Shown: positions 8,206 to 16,795 of the stretch, in pieces
How the letters are laid out: every line of letters starts with the position of its first letter
Position numbering within the stretch: position 1 is the first letter of the stretch
DNA from: Magnetococcales bacterium WMHbin3
Lineage (GTDB): Bacteria; Pseudomonadota; Magnetococcia; Magnetococcales; Magnetaquicoccaceae
Length of the DNA: 64,000 nt
Direction of reading: 5' to 3'
Assembly: GCA_002753185.1 (NCBI GenBank)
Contig: PDZX01000002.1
Location: 81,241-145,240, forward strand
The notes under the pieces: model-generated
The model's database searches: none
Seen by the model: the letters and a program-made list of their open reading frames with translations, nothing else
What the model was told of the DNA's origin: nothing
Program-made: the position numbers and the translations under genes

Positions 8206-11200
8206 CTACTGTATCTTTGTCCCAGGTGTCTCGATCGTGAAATCCGCCCCCTTGTCGTAGCCAGCGGAGAGAAGCGCGCCGTATTCCGGAACCTGTGGCG
8301 CGACTTCGGCCAGATTGCGGCTCACGGTTTGGTGCAGATCCTTGCCTTCCGGGGGAAACTGCTTGTCCAGCACGTTCAGGAGTTGGCGGGCAAAGACCGA
8401 GTGGCCGTCGCCACCGCCATCCCAGACCGGTTGCAATCCGCCGGAAGAGAGCGCCATCACCGCCCGTTCCGATTCCATCCCGGACTCTGGAGTCCGCATG
8501 CGGTTGGCGGTTTGGCTCTCTCTGGTGAAGGCCCCGGAATAGCAACTGTCCGAGATCATGAGGATGTTGTCGGAGCGGATCCGCTGAAACAGACGCGCCA
8601 CGTCACGGTTGGAAAGCCAGTTGCGCGGCGAATCGGTCTCCGCGTCGCGGGGCAGCCAGTAGCCGCGTCCCGTATCCTTGGCGAGATAGCCGTGACCGGC
8701 ATAGAAGACCACCAGGTTGTCCTCCTTGCGCAGTTCTTTGGAGAGTTTGGTCATGGCGACCAGGATCTCCTCCTTGGTGGGGTTTTGCAGAACACGGGCA
8801 TCGAAGTCGTAGCGCATTTTGATGAGGTCACCGATGGCCGTGGCATCCTTGACCGGGGTGTCGAGTTCCGGAATCTCGCGATCATACTCCTGGGTGGCGA
8901 TCAGGAGGGCGATGCGGCGTCCTTGCGATTTTTTGTCGGGCAGGGTGACGCCGTCGATGGCGCTGACAACCTTGACTGTCTGTTCCACGAGCGCGCCACC
9001 CGGGTCCGTGGCCTGGAGGTGCAGTTCGCTTTCTCCCTTGGGGACCGGGAGCCTCAGGGAGAATCGGCCATCTTCCTCCACGAAGATCCATTTGCCGTTG
9101 GCGCGCAGTTCGATGGCCCTGGCCTCGCTTTCCAGTCGTCCCTCGATGGTGACGAAGCCGTCCGTGGCGCGGACCTCCCGATCCATGGAATGGGGGAGAC
9201 GGAGGGTGATGGGACCCCCCACCTTGCCGTCGTCGAGCACGTCGGCCACATCGGGGTCCTTGGCGAGTTCCACCAGGGCGTTGGCGAAGAGTTTTTCCAT
9301 GGCCTGTCGGCGCATGCGGTCGAAGAGGGTGAAATAGGCGAGTCGCGTGGTGGCGTTGAGTTCGATCCCCTGTTCCGATGCGAAGCCGACCAGGGCCGCC
9401 TCGCTGGTGATGTTGCCCTCCTTGACCTGTTCCATGAAGCCGGTCATGGCCTTGGCCGCCGACGTATTGTTGCCCATCAGGCTGGCGATGACCGCTTCCA
9501 TGGGCGCGGTTTTGGCCGTGGCCAAGGTGGCGGTGGAGAGCGTGGGAGCGGTGGCGCTCTTGGCGATGGAGGCGTCGGCGCGGGAGGTGGCGAGGGTGGC
9601 CGGCGCTGTGGTGGACTGGATCACGTTGACGGCGCGTCCCACCAACTCCGAGGTGAATTTCTCGCCGGTGACCGTGCCGGTGTTGGACAGATCGAGCAGT
9701 GTGCCGCCGCCGCTGTTGCCCACGATGCCGCCGACATAGGCGTTCCCGGTGACTGTGGCGCTGTTGCTGGCCGATTGCACGGTGCCGGAGTTGTAACCCA
9801 CCACGCCGCCGACATAGGCGTTGCCGTTGACGCTGCCGCTACTGGAGACGGAGGAGAGCGCGCCGCTGTTGTAACCCGCGATGCCACCCACATAATTCAG
9901 TCCGCTGATGCGCGACGAGGTGCGGGAGTCGCGGATGGTGGCTGCGTTGAGGCCAGCCAATCCGCCGATGTTGGCGTCGGTTCCGGTTACCGGACCGGAA
10001 CTGGAGGCGTTTTCGATGATCGCGTCGGAGGCGTTGCGTCCCACCAGACCGCCGACGAAGCCCTTGCCCGATACCGCGCCGCTGCCCGATGCGTTGCGGA
10101 TGGTGCTGCCCGTATCGGTTTGTTGTCCGACCAGCCCGCCGATGTAGTTGGCGGTTCCGGTGACCGCGCTGCTGCTCCAGGAGTCGAGGATGTCGGCGCC
10201 GGCGGTGTTGATGCCCGCCAGGCCGCCCAAGTAGTCCACGCCGGTGACCGCGCCGCTGCTCCAGGAATTTTGCACCAGCGCTGCCCCGACATTGTAGCCC
10301 ACCAGGCCGCCGGCATAGGAATTGGCGCTGCTGGCAGTGACCGAACCGGTGGCCGAGGCGTTGGTGATGGTGGCGTCGTTGCGGCCCGCCAGGCCGCCCG
10401 TTTCGCTCGCCCCGGAGACCGCTCCGCTCGCCGACGAGGCGTCGATGGCGCCGGATGCGGCATTGCGTCCGGTCAAGCCGCCCACGTAGCGGTTGCCGGT
10501 GACGCTGGCGGAACTGGTGGAGGAGACAATGGCAGCGTCGTTGTAGCCGGTCAGCCCGCCTGCATGGGAGCCACTGCCGGTCAATGCGCCGCTGACCTTC
10601 GCCCCGGTGATGGTTGCCCCGGAGGTGTTCATGCCGGCCACGCCCCCGACATTGTCGCTGCCCGCGAGCGTGGCGTCCACGGTGGCGTCGGTGATGCTGG
10701 CGGCGCTTCCCGAATTGAGTCCGGCGATGCCGCCGAGATAGCCGTTGCCGGAAACGGTGGCGTTGCTCGTCGCGTTGGTGATCGTGCCGGAAAGGTTGCG
10801 GCCCGCGATCCCACCGGCGTAGGAGTTGCTGGTGCCGCTGTTGCCGGTGACGCGCCCTGCGGAGGTGGAGGAGGCAATACGATTTTCGTTCACCCCGGCG
10901 ACGCCGCCGATGCTGGAGTTGCCGGAGATGGCGCCGCTGTTCGACGCGGAATCGATGACGCCGCTGGTGTAGTTGCGTCCCGCCATGCCGCCGACGTACT
11001 GATCGCCTGAGACCGTGGCGGAATTGGCGCTGCCGGACAGAGAGCCGTCGTTGTAGCCGGCCACGCCGCCGACGTAGGAGCCGGTTCCGGTCACCGTTCC
11101 ACTGGCGCGGGCGTTGGTGATGGTGGCGCCTTGGGAGTTCAACCCCACCACGCCGCCGACGTAAGCGGCGCCGCTGACCTTGCCGCTGCCCGTGGCGTTG

Positions 11201-14200
11201 CTCACCGTGCCGTAGTTGCGGCCCGCCACGCCGCCGACGATGCCCGACGAGGAGACCGTCGCCTGGGAGGTGGCGTTGTCGATGGTCTGGTAGTTGACCC
11301 CCGCGACACCTCCCACCCAGTCGTTGCCGGAGACCGTGCCGCTGGCCGAGGAGGCGCTGATGCTCCCGCCGGTGTCGTTGCGGCCCACCAGACCGCCCAC
11401 GGAGGTGTTGCCGTTGACCGTGGCGGAACTGGAGGAGCCGGAAATGGCGGAATTGCTGAAACCGGCCAGTCCGCCGACATAGGCCTCGCTGCCGGTGACC
11501 GAGCCGGAACTGGTGGAATTGTCGATGGTGGCCCCGGAGGTCAGTTGACCGGCCAGCCCGCCGACGTACCCCTTGCCCGAGACGACGCTGCTGCTCGACG
11601 CATCGCGAATGGCGCTCCCGGTATCGGCATGCTGGCCCACCAGGCCGCCGACGAGGTTGCCGCTTCCCGATACCTGGCCGCTGCTCCAGGAAGAGAGGAT
11701 ATCGGCCCCGCCGTTGTTGATGCCGATCAGGCCGCCCACGTAGTCCACGCCGGTGACCTTGGCGCTGCTGGAGGCGTTTTGCACCAGCGCGGAGCCGATG
11801 TTGTAGCCGACCAGTCCGCCCACATAGGAGTTGGCGCTGGTGGCGGTGACGTTGCCGCTGGAGGAGGAGGCGGAGATGATGCCGTCGTTGCGTCCCACCA
11901 AGCCGCCGGTTTCGCTGGCGGCGGTGACGTTGCCGTTGGAGGAGGAAGAGGAGATGGTTCCGGTGGCGGCGTTGCGTCCCGCCACGCCACCCGCATAGCG
12001 GTTGCCGGCGACGGTGGCGCTGCTGGTGGAGGAGTCGATGGATGCGTCGTTGTAGCCCGCCACGCCCCCGGCGTAGGATCCGCTCGCGGTCAGGCTGCCG
12101 CCGCCGGTCGAGCCGGTGATGGTGGCGTTGGCCGTGTTCATGCCGGCCAGGCCGCCGATGTAATCGTTTCCGGAGAGGGTGGCCAGACTGGTGGAGTTGG
12201 CGATGCGCGCGCCGCTGCCGGAATTGAGTCCGGCGATGCCCCCGATGTAGCCGTTGCCGGAGACGATGGCGCTGCTCGAAGAGTCCGTGATGGTTCCGGA
12301 GAGGTTGCGGCCCGCCAGCCCACCGACGTAGGCGTGGGTGGAGCCACTGTTGCCGGTGACGCTGCCGGAGGATGAGGAGGAGGTAATGTCATGATCGTTG
12401 GTGCCCACCAGTCCGCCGACGCTGTCGTTGCCGGAGACCGTGCCGCTGCTCGATGAGGAGGAGATGGCCCCGCTGGTGTAGTTGCGGCCCACCAGCCCCC
12501 CGACGTGTTGATCCCCGGAGACCGTGGCGGAACTGGAGGAACCGGAGATGGTGGCATCGTTGTAGCCGGCCAGCCCGCCGACGTAGGAACCGGTCCCGGT
12601 GACCGTCCCGCTGGTCTGTCCGTTGGTGATGGTGGCTCCGGTCGAATTGAGTCCCGTCAGCATGCCGACGTAGTTGGCGCCGGATGTGGAGCCGCTCCCG
12701 GAGGAGTCGGCGAGCGTCCCGTAGTTGCGGCCCACCACGCCGCCCGCGATGCTGGTGGCCGAGACCGAGGCGCCGCCGCTCGCCCGGCGCACCGTGCCCC
12801 GGTTGTCGCCCACAACGCCACCGACCGTGCCTGTGCCGGTGACGGCGCCGGTCACTGAGGCATCCTCGAGGGTGCCAGCCGAGGTGAGTTGGCCCACCAG
12901 CGCCCCAACCGAGTTGCGTCCGGCGATGTTCACCCCGGTCAGGGAAAGATTCTTCAGGCTGGTGCTGCTGGAGACGCCGAACAGGCCGACATAATCGGTC
13001 GTGGAGCGCTGGATGGTCAGTCCCTGGATGGCATATCCCTGACCGTCGAATTTGCCGGAAAAGGCCGATCCGGATGCGCCGATGGGGACGAAACCCGCGC
13101 CTGCGTTCCAGCCGGAAGTGGCGGAAGCGTCGATGGTCTTGCCCAGGGCGAAGTTGCCGGTGAGGGTGAGTGACTGGAGTTGATTCACGTCGTTCACCAG
13201 CATCCATGCGGTGTAGGGTCCGGTGATATTGGTGGCGTAGTTGGTCGGCGTGGCATAGGCCGTCGGGTTGTAATAGATGTCGCTCCTGCCGCCTCCACTC
13301 AACTGGAGCGCGCCGCCCGCACCGAAGGAGAGCGTTCCGGCGCCGCTGCCTTCCTTGTCCGCGCGCAGCAGCAGGCTGCCGCCGGTGGTGTTGGCAACCG
13401 CAGCATCGACGGTGATGTTGCGGTGTGCCTTGAGGGTCAGGGTGGTGGCGCCGCTCCAGGTCAGGGCGTTCTGGACCAGGATGTCGCCGTTGCCCCCGCC
13501 GGCGGCTGAGGTCTCGATCGTGACGTTGCCGCTGGCGAGGTTGGTGGCCAGGGTGGCGGGGGTGATGTCGCCTCCCGCATTGGCGATGGTGTAGTCGGTG
13601 GGGTCGATGAGCCAGGTTCCCGGCAGGCCGTTGGCCGACGAGACATCGATGCGGGCCTGGTCGGCGATCCTGACCTTGGCCCCGGAGGTCTCGACGAAGC
13701 CGCCTCCCGTGGCCCCGGACGCATCCAGGGCGCCCGACGCCACAACTTCCCCGCCGCCCGCATCCAGGATGATGGCGCCGCCCTTTTGGGTCGCGGATCT
13801 GGCGGAGACGATTCCGTCCATGTTGATGACCCGATTGACCGCCTGACGCGCGGCATTGGCCGTCAGCAACACCGTTCCCCCCTCGGCGAGGATTTTTCCT
13901 CCGTTGGCCACTACCGGAAGGGGTTGTCCGTCCGGAGCGAGGAGAGGAGTGGCGACCGGGTCCACGGACAGTTGGATCAGCCGGTCCCCGTAGAAGTCCA
14001 GGGTGAAGCCGGTCCCGGAGGCGAGGGCTACCTTGCCGAGACGGGCAGCGATCACCCCGTCGTTGCGCACGGTGGGGGCCACCAGGGCGGCCAGGCCGGT
14101 ATCCGCGATGCGGATTTCTCCCTGATTGACGACTGCGGCATCCGGTCGGCCCGGCAGGGTGAAGTGCGCCTTGCCGGCCAGAAAGTCGCTGTTGGCGATG

Positions 14201-14580
14201 TCGTGGGTGGTGGCGATCAGGCCGCCGACATCGACCCGTGAACTCGGACCGAACAGGATGCCGTTGGGATTGACCAGATAGACCCGGCCGTTGGCCTGCA
14301 TCTGGCCCAGGATTTGGGAAGGGTTGCTCCCGGTGACCCGGTTCAGGGTGACGGAGGAGGAGGAGGGTTGCCGGAAGAGTACGGTTTCGTCGGCGCCGAT
14401 GGAGAAATTCTTCCATTCCAGGATGGCATGGGGGGTCTCCTGGGTGATGGCGAGACGTTTGGGGGTCTGTTCGATGCTGGCCTTGCCGGCCACCACGCTG
14501 CCCTGCTCCGGGTTGGCCCGCGCGGGCAGGGCGGTCAGGCAGACCGCCAGCGCGCAGAGGAGTCCGAAGGCGCGCCGCAT
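8206..14580 (-). CDS. TpsA-like two-partner-secretion exoprotein with GLUG repeats and a C-terminal caspase (C14) domain
   Basis: A 2124-residue exoprotein. The start at 14580 has an AGGGGG ribosome site and a signal peptide ending near residue 22; it lies 14 bases after the TpsB stop. Residues 23-300 are a haemagglutinin-type TPS secretion domain with the NPNGI motif at 104-108. Residues about 530-1630 are dozens of GLUG-type repeats (VGGLVGYN pattern, 20-30 residues each). A linker and an Ig-like beta region (about 1760-1850) lead to a peptidase C14 domain (about 1880-2110) with the His/Cys dyad in YAGHGY (H1963) and SDSCYSG (C2013). The family would predict a secreted or surface-displayed fibre. 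The caspase domain would therefore be exported unless processed, which is unusual. Whether the protease is active outside the cell cannot be told from sequence. Confidence 0.9.
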   Translation of the reverse strand: MRRAFGLLCALAVCLTALPARANPEQGSVVAGKASIEQTPKRLAITQETPHAILEWKNFSIGADETVLFRQPSSSSVTLNRVTGSNPSQILGQMQANGRVYLVNPNGILFGPSSRVDVGGLIATTHDIANSDFLAGKAHFTLPGRPDAAVVNQGEIRIADTGLAALVAPTVRNDGVIAARLGKVALASGTGFTLDFYGDRLIQLSVDPVATPLLAPDGQPLPVVANGGKILAEGGTVLLTANAARQAVNRVINMDGIVSARSATQKGGAIILDAGGGEVVASGALDASGATGGGFVETSGAKVRIADQARIDVSSANGLPGTWLIDPTDYTIANAGGDITPATLATNLASGNVTIETSAAGGGNGDILVQNALTWSGATTLTLKAHRNITVDAAVANTTGGSLLLRADKEGSGAGTLSFGAGGALQLSGGGRSDIYYNPTAYATPTNYATNITGPYTAWMLVNDVNQLQSLTLTGNFALGKTIDASATSGWNAGAGFVPIGASGSAFSGKFDGQGYAIQGLTIQRSTTDYVGLFGVSSSTSLKNLSLTGVNIAGRNSVGALVGQLTSAGTLEDASVTGAVTGTGTVGGVVGDNRGTVRRASGGASVSATSIAGGVVGRNYGTLADSSGSGSTSGANYVGMLTGLNSTGATITNGQTSGTVTGTGSYVGGLAGYNDATISGSSSSATVSGDQHVGGLVGRNYTSGAISSSSSSGTVSGNDSVGGLVGTNDHDITSSSSSGSVTGNSGSTHAYVGGLAGRNLSGTITDSSSSAIVSGNGYIGGIAGLNSGSGARIANSTSLATLSGNDYIGGLAGMNTANATITGSTGGGSLTASGSYAGGVAGYNDASIDSSTSSATVAGNRYAGGVAGRNAATGTISSSSSNGNVTAASETGGLVGRNDGIISASSSSGNVTATSANSYVGGLVGYNIGSALVQNASSSAKVTGVDYVGGLIGINNGGADILSSWSSGQVSGSGNLVGGLVGQHADTGSAIRDASSSSVVSGKGYVGGLAGQLTSGATIDNSTSSGSVTGSEAYVGGLAGFSNSAISGSSSSATVNGNTSVGGLVGRNDTGGSISASSASGTVSGNDWVGGVAGVNYQTIDNATSQATVSSSGIVGGVAGRNYGTVSNATGSGKVSGAAYVGGVVGLNSQGATITNARASGTVTGTGSYVGGVAGYNDGSLSGSANSATVSGDQYVGGMAGRNYTSGVIDSASNSGAISGNSSIGGVAGVNENRIASSTSAGRVTGNSGTSNSYAGGIAGRNLSGTITNATSNATVSGNGYLGGIAGLNSGSAASITDATVDATLAGSDNVGGVAGMNTSGATITGAKVSGALTGSGSHAGGLTGYNDAAIVSSTSSASVTGNRYVGGLTGRNAASGAIDASSASGAVSGASETGGLAGRNDATITNASATGSVTASSANSYAGGLVGYNVGAALVQNSWSSGAVTGVDYLGGLAGINTAGADILDSWSSSAVTGTANYIGGLVGQQTDTGSTIRNASGSGAVSGKGFVGGLVGRNASDAIIENASSSGPVTGTDANIGGLAGLNAATIRDSRTSSRISGLNYVGGIAGYNSGALSSVSSSGSVNGNAYVGGVVGYNSGTVQSASNSATVTGNAYVGGIVGNSGGGTLLDLSNTGTVTGEKFTSELVGRAVNVIQSTTAPATLATSRADASIAKSATAPTLSTATLATAKTAPMEAVIASLMGNNTSAAKAMTGFMEQVKEGNITSEAALVGFASEQGIELNATTRLAYFTLFDRMRRQAMEKLFANALVELAKDPDVADVLDDGKVGGPITLRLPHSMDREVRATDGFVTIEGRLESEARAIELRANGKWIFVEEDGRFSLRLPVPKGESELHLQATDPGGALVEQTVKVVSAIDGVTLPDKKSQGRRIALLIATQEYDREIPELDTPVKDATAIGDLIKMRYDFDARVLQNPTKEEILVAMTKLSKELRKEDNLVVFYAGHGYLAKDTGRGYWLPRDAETDSPRNWLSNRDVARLFQRIRSDNILMISDSCYSGAFTRESQTANRMRTPESGMESERAVMALSSGGLQPVWDGGGDGHSVFARQLLNVLDKQFPPEGKDLHQTVSRNLAEVAPQVPEYGALLSAGYDKGADFTIETPGTKIQ
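9750..12770 (-). repeat. 1509-bp (503-codon) tandem duplication inside the GLUG region
   Basis: Within the TpsA-like gene the GLUG array is itself duplicated in tandem. Matching landmarks lie exactly 1509 bases apart: GTAGTTGCG at 12721 and 11212, AGGTTGCG at 12302 and 10793, TGCACCAGCG at 11780 and 10271, and GTATCGG at 11621 and 10112. Translated order also matches motif by motif (for example GRNYGT, GLNS.GATIT, GRNLSGTIT, ALVQN, GADIL). Copies run about 12770-11262 and 11261-9753; exact edges are blurred because the units are repeats themselves. Constant spacing means no net indels between the copies across about 1.1 kb. Confidence 0.85.
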
Positions 14581-14594
14581 CGCGGACACCCCCT

Positions 14595-16280
14595 TCAAAA
14601 GGAGAGCGAGGCGCGGGCGAAGCAGCGCCAGTTGCGGTCGAGCGCCGGGTCGGCGCGGGAGTTTTGGGGTTTGGCCCACTCCAGGCCCAGCGATCCCAAC
14701 CCTCCCAGGTTCAGGCGCACCCCGCCCCCTTTGGAACTGGCGGAAATCTCCTTGGGCGCATCGGGATCGGGAAAGATCCAGCGCAAGGCGCCATGATCCC
14801 GGAACAGGTAGAGTTGCGGCTTGCCCTTCATCGCCTCCCAGGGACCAATCATCATTTCGATGCGTTGGGCCGCGCCGTTATCTGCGGTCCATTCGGAGGG
14901 ATCGAAGCCGCGTCCGAACGGCTCGCCGCCGAAACCGAACTGCTCCGAGGCCGGCAGAGGGGTGAAGGCATGCTGAGCGGACCATTGCACCAGGACCGAG
15001 AGCCAGTCCAGAATCCTCTGGGTGCGGCTGACCAGATAGTTGACCTGGGTAAAGGTCGGTTTGGCCGCAGGTCGGGATTCGACTTGGGCACCGAGCCGTT
15101 CGATCCCACGGCTGAAGGTGATGTTCAACTGGCTGTTGCCGCCCAGGGCATCGGTTCGGTCGAGCATCGCCCCGATCCGCACGATGCGCAGGCGGTCGTG
15201 GGTGAAGGGAGTTTGCAGCAGGGTGGTGCGCGTGTCGCGCAGGTCCAGGCCGCCGGTGAAGGTGAGGTTGGCGTCGCGGCGTTTGAGCACCGGCCACGCG
15301 AGGAGGAGCCCGGAGGAGAAGCTGTCGGTGCGGATCTCCATGGGTTGCATGTCGGCCCCCGGCGCGCTCTTGCTGTGGGAGAGGCTGATGTCGAGGCGGA
15401 TCCCTTCTCCGTTGAGGATGTGGGACTGGGAGAGGGTCCGGTAGAAGAGTTCGCCGCTGTCCCAGGGGGTGGCGGCCAGGCCGAGGGAGAGGCGTTCGCG
15501 GGTGTGGAACAGGGAGTTGGTGGTGAATTCCGTTTGCGTCTGCCTGGGGCCGACCGGGCGGGTGCCCCGGTTGTCCAGATTGAGAACGTAGTTGCCGGGC
15601 TGGTTGGTCACCTTGAGCACCAGGGTGGCGGCGCCGCTGGTATCGTTGGAGGGGCGCATCACCGACTCGACCCGCAGGCCGGGGAGTTCGTTGGCCAGCA
15701 GGAGATAGCGTTCCAGGATCCTGGCGTTCAGCGGGCGGCTGGCCTTGATCTTCTCGATGAAGTATTCGAAAAGGCGCGGACGGTGATGATCATCCCCCTC
15801 GACGAGGACCTGATCGATGAACCCCTCCACCACCTGGATGCGGACCCGGCCCTCGGTGATGGTTTGCGGCGGGACGATGGCCCGTGACAACACGAATCCG
15901 GCCTGGCCATAGTAGGCCGTGATCCGGTCGGCGAGCGCGAAGATCTCCCGCAGGCTCGCCTCGCGCTCCAGCAGTTCCTGGTACAAGGGCAGCAGCGTGT
16001 CGGAAGAGAAGGCCGTGACATTGGCGAGTTCGATGGCGGTGGGTCGAAAGCGGATGGCGTCGGCATTGGAGGGGAGTGCGGATCCCTGGGTACTGGGGAC
16101 CATGATCGGAGGTTGCGCGCCGGATGGCCTGGGGGTTTGGAAGCGTTGTTCCAGGTGTTTGGGTTCGACGGAACCGGGCACGACTTCCGCGAGGGTCGCC
16201 ACGCCCGGAAGCATGGCGACCCCGATCGACAGCACGAGCACACTAAGGTGCCTTGCAGGGCGCAATTGGTTGGTGGGCAT
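14595..16280 (-). CDS. ShlB/FhaC/HecB-family TpsB outer-membrane transporter
   Basis: A 561-residue protein of normal TpsB length. It has a signal peptide (hydrophobic LSVLVLSIGVAMLPG core, about residues 12-30), a POTRA domain (about 75-155, containing ITEGRVRIQVVEGFI) and a C-terminal beta-barrel ending in a phenylalanine (RASLSF), typical of outer-membrane proteins. It should secrete the adjacent TpsA-like caspase protein, recognising its N-terminal TPS domain. The two genes are 14 bases apart on the same strand. The ATG at 16280 has no clear ribosome site, so the exact start is less sure than the gene. A possible sigma70 promoter lies 35-65 bases upstream. Confidence 0.92.
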   Translation of the reverse strand: MPTNQLRPARHLSVLVLSIGVAMLPGVATLAEVVPGSVEPKHLEQRFQTPRPSGAQPPIMVPSTQGSALPSNADAIRFRPTAIELANVTAFSSDTLLPLYQELLEREASLREIFALADRITAYYGQAGFVLSRAIVPPQTITEGRVRIQVVEGFIDQVLVEGDDHHRPRLFEYFIEKIKASRPLNARILERYLLLANELPGLRVESVMRPSNDTSGAATLVLKVTNQPGNYVLNLDNRGTRPVGPRQTQTEFTTNSLFHTRERLSLGLAATPWDSGELFYRTLSQSHILNGEGIRLDISLSHSKSAPGADMQPMEIRTDSFSSGLLLAWPVLKRRDANLTFTGGLDLRDTRTTLLQTPFTHDRLRIVRIGAMLDRTDALGGNSQLNITFSRGIERLGAQVESRPAAKPTFTQVNYLVSRTQRILDWLSVLVQWSAQHAFTPLPASEQFGFGGEPFGRGFDPSEWTADNGAAQRIEMMIGPWEAMKGKPQLYLFRDHGALRWIFPDPDAPKEISASSKGGGVRLNLGGLGSLGLEWAKPQNSRADPALDRNWRCFARASLSF

Positions 16281-16313
16281 TGGTCTTGATCAGGGTTGCG
16301 AGGTCGGTTCCGT

Positions 16314-16343
16314 ATCATTGACCACCCTGGACCGTTATGTCAA
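16314..16343 (-). promoter_or_regulatory. Possible sigma70 promoter of the TpsB/TpsA-caspase cassette
   Basis: Reading the minus strand, a perfect -35 TTGACA (16343-16338) is followed after 18 bases by AATGAT (16319-16314). The predicted start point lies about 25 bases before the tpsB ATG. This rests only on hexamer matches. Confidence 0.4.
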
Positions 16344-16421
16344 GATTCAAACGACAACGTAGCGCCGTGTCGTGCCACACGGATGTGTTTCTTTACGTGG
16401 CGCCTTCCGGCATTGACGGCT

Positions 16422-16616
16422 TCAACTCGCCGGCACGGTTCGTTTCATGCCCACACAGGACCATGGATAGTTCCAGCAGTCGATGTCGTTTTTGTGTTGC
16501 GCGGTGGTGGTGCGTCGCGTGGCCTGCTTCTCCTCCCGCTTGAGCGCATGAAACAAGGATCGGGTCCGTCTGGTGCCCGTCAGCAGATTCCACCGTTGCT
16601 CCGTGGTGTCGTTCAT
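16422..16616 (-). CDS. Small unknown protein (64 residues) with its own PhoP-box-like promoter
   Basis: A 64-codon frame starting MNDTTEQRWNLL and ending KRTVPAS. It is Thr/Arg rich (EKQATRRTTTAQHK) with two Cys and three Trp residues, no signal peptide and no membrane segment; I do not recognise it. The case for a real gene is contextual: GGAG lies seven bases before the ATG, and a conserved 11-bp direct repeat plus -10 sits 36-67 bases upstream with the same geometry as the promoters of the neighbouring CNNM and ter operons. A longer start at 16667 would place the coding region across that promoter and is less likely. Overlapping frames on both strands exist, so it needs expression evidence. 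Confidence 0.5.
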   Translation of the reverse strand: MNDTTEQRWNLLTGTRRTRSLFHALKREEKQATRRTTTAQHKNDIDCWNYPWSCVGMKRTVPAS

Positions 16617-16651
16617 GGTTATTCTCCATGGTGATGGTTGAATGTGTCTCC

Positions 16652-16683
16652 AGTCTAGCGGGGCCAATTGAATTCAAATTGAA
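16652..16683 (-). promoter_or_regulatory. PhoP/PmrA-box-like promoter of the 64-codon gene
   Basis: On the minus strand the half-sites TTCAATTTGAA (16683-16673) and TTCAATTGGCC (16672-16662) form an 11-bp direct repeat. A -10-like TAGACT (16657-16652) begins 15 bases after the second half-site begins. The same spacing occurs at three other promoters in this window. Confidence 0.65.
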
Positions 16684-16717
16684 CGGGAGGCGATTCGTCG
16701 GGGAAAAACGCATCCCA

Positions 16718-16749
16718 TTCAGGTTGGCTTAAGCTTGGCCGGTTAGATT
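16718..16749 (+). promoter_or_regulatory. PhoP/PmrA-box-like promoter of CNNM operon A
   Basis: Half-sites TTCAGGTTGGC (16718-16728) and TTAAGCTTGGC (16729-16739) form an 11-bp direct repeat. A -10-like TAGATT (16744-16749) starts 15 bases after the second half-site starts, leaving no room for a normal -35, as expected for an activator-dependent promoter. It is divergent from the matching site at 16652-16683. Confidence 0.7.
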
Positions 16750-16795
16750 AAACGAAACTGAAAATATCCATTTCAATTTTGAGGAAGGAGCCACC

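Noticed and set aside
8329..11010. An 893-codon plus-strand frame across the GLUG region
   Set aside because: It is the complement of the repetitive exoprotein; the Ala/Gly/Asp repeats mirror the GLUG codons and no family is visible.
9700..12900. Regular short repeats that might be taken for a CRISPR array
   Set aside because: Units are in-frame GLUG codons with variable length and sequence, no constant repeat/unique spacer pattern and no cas genes.
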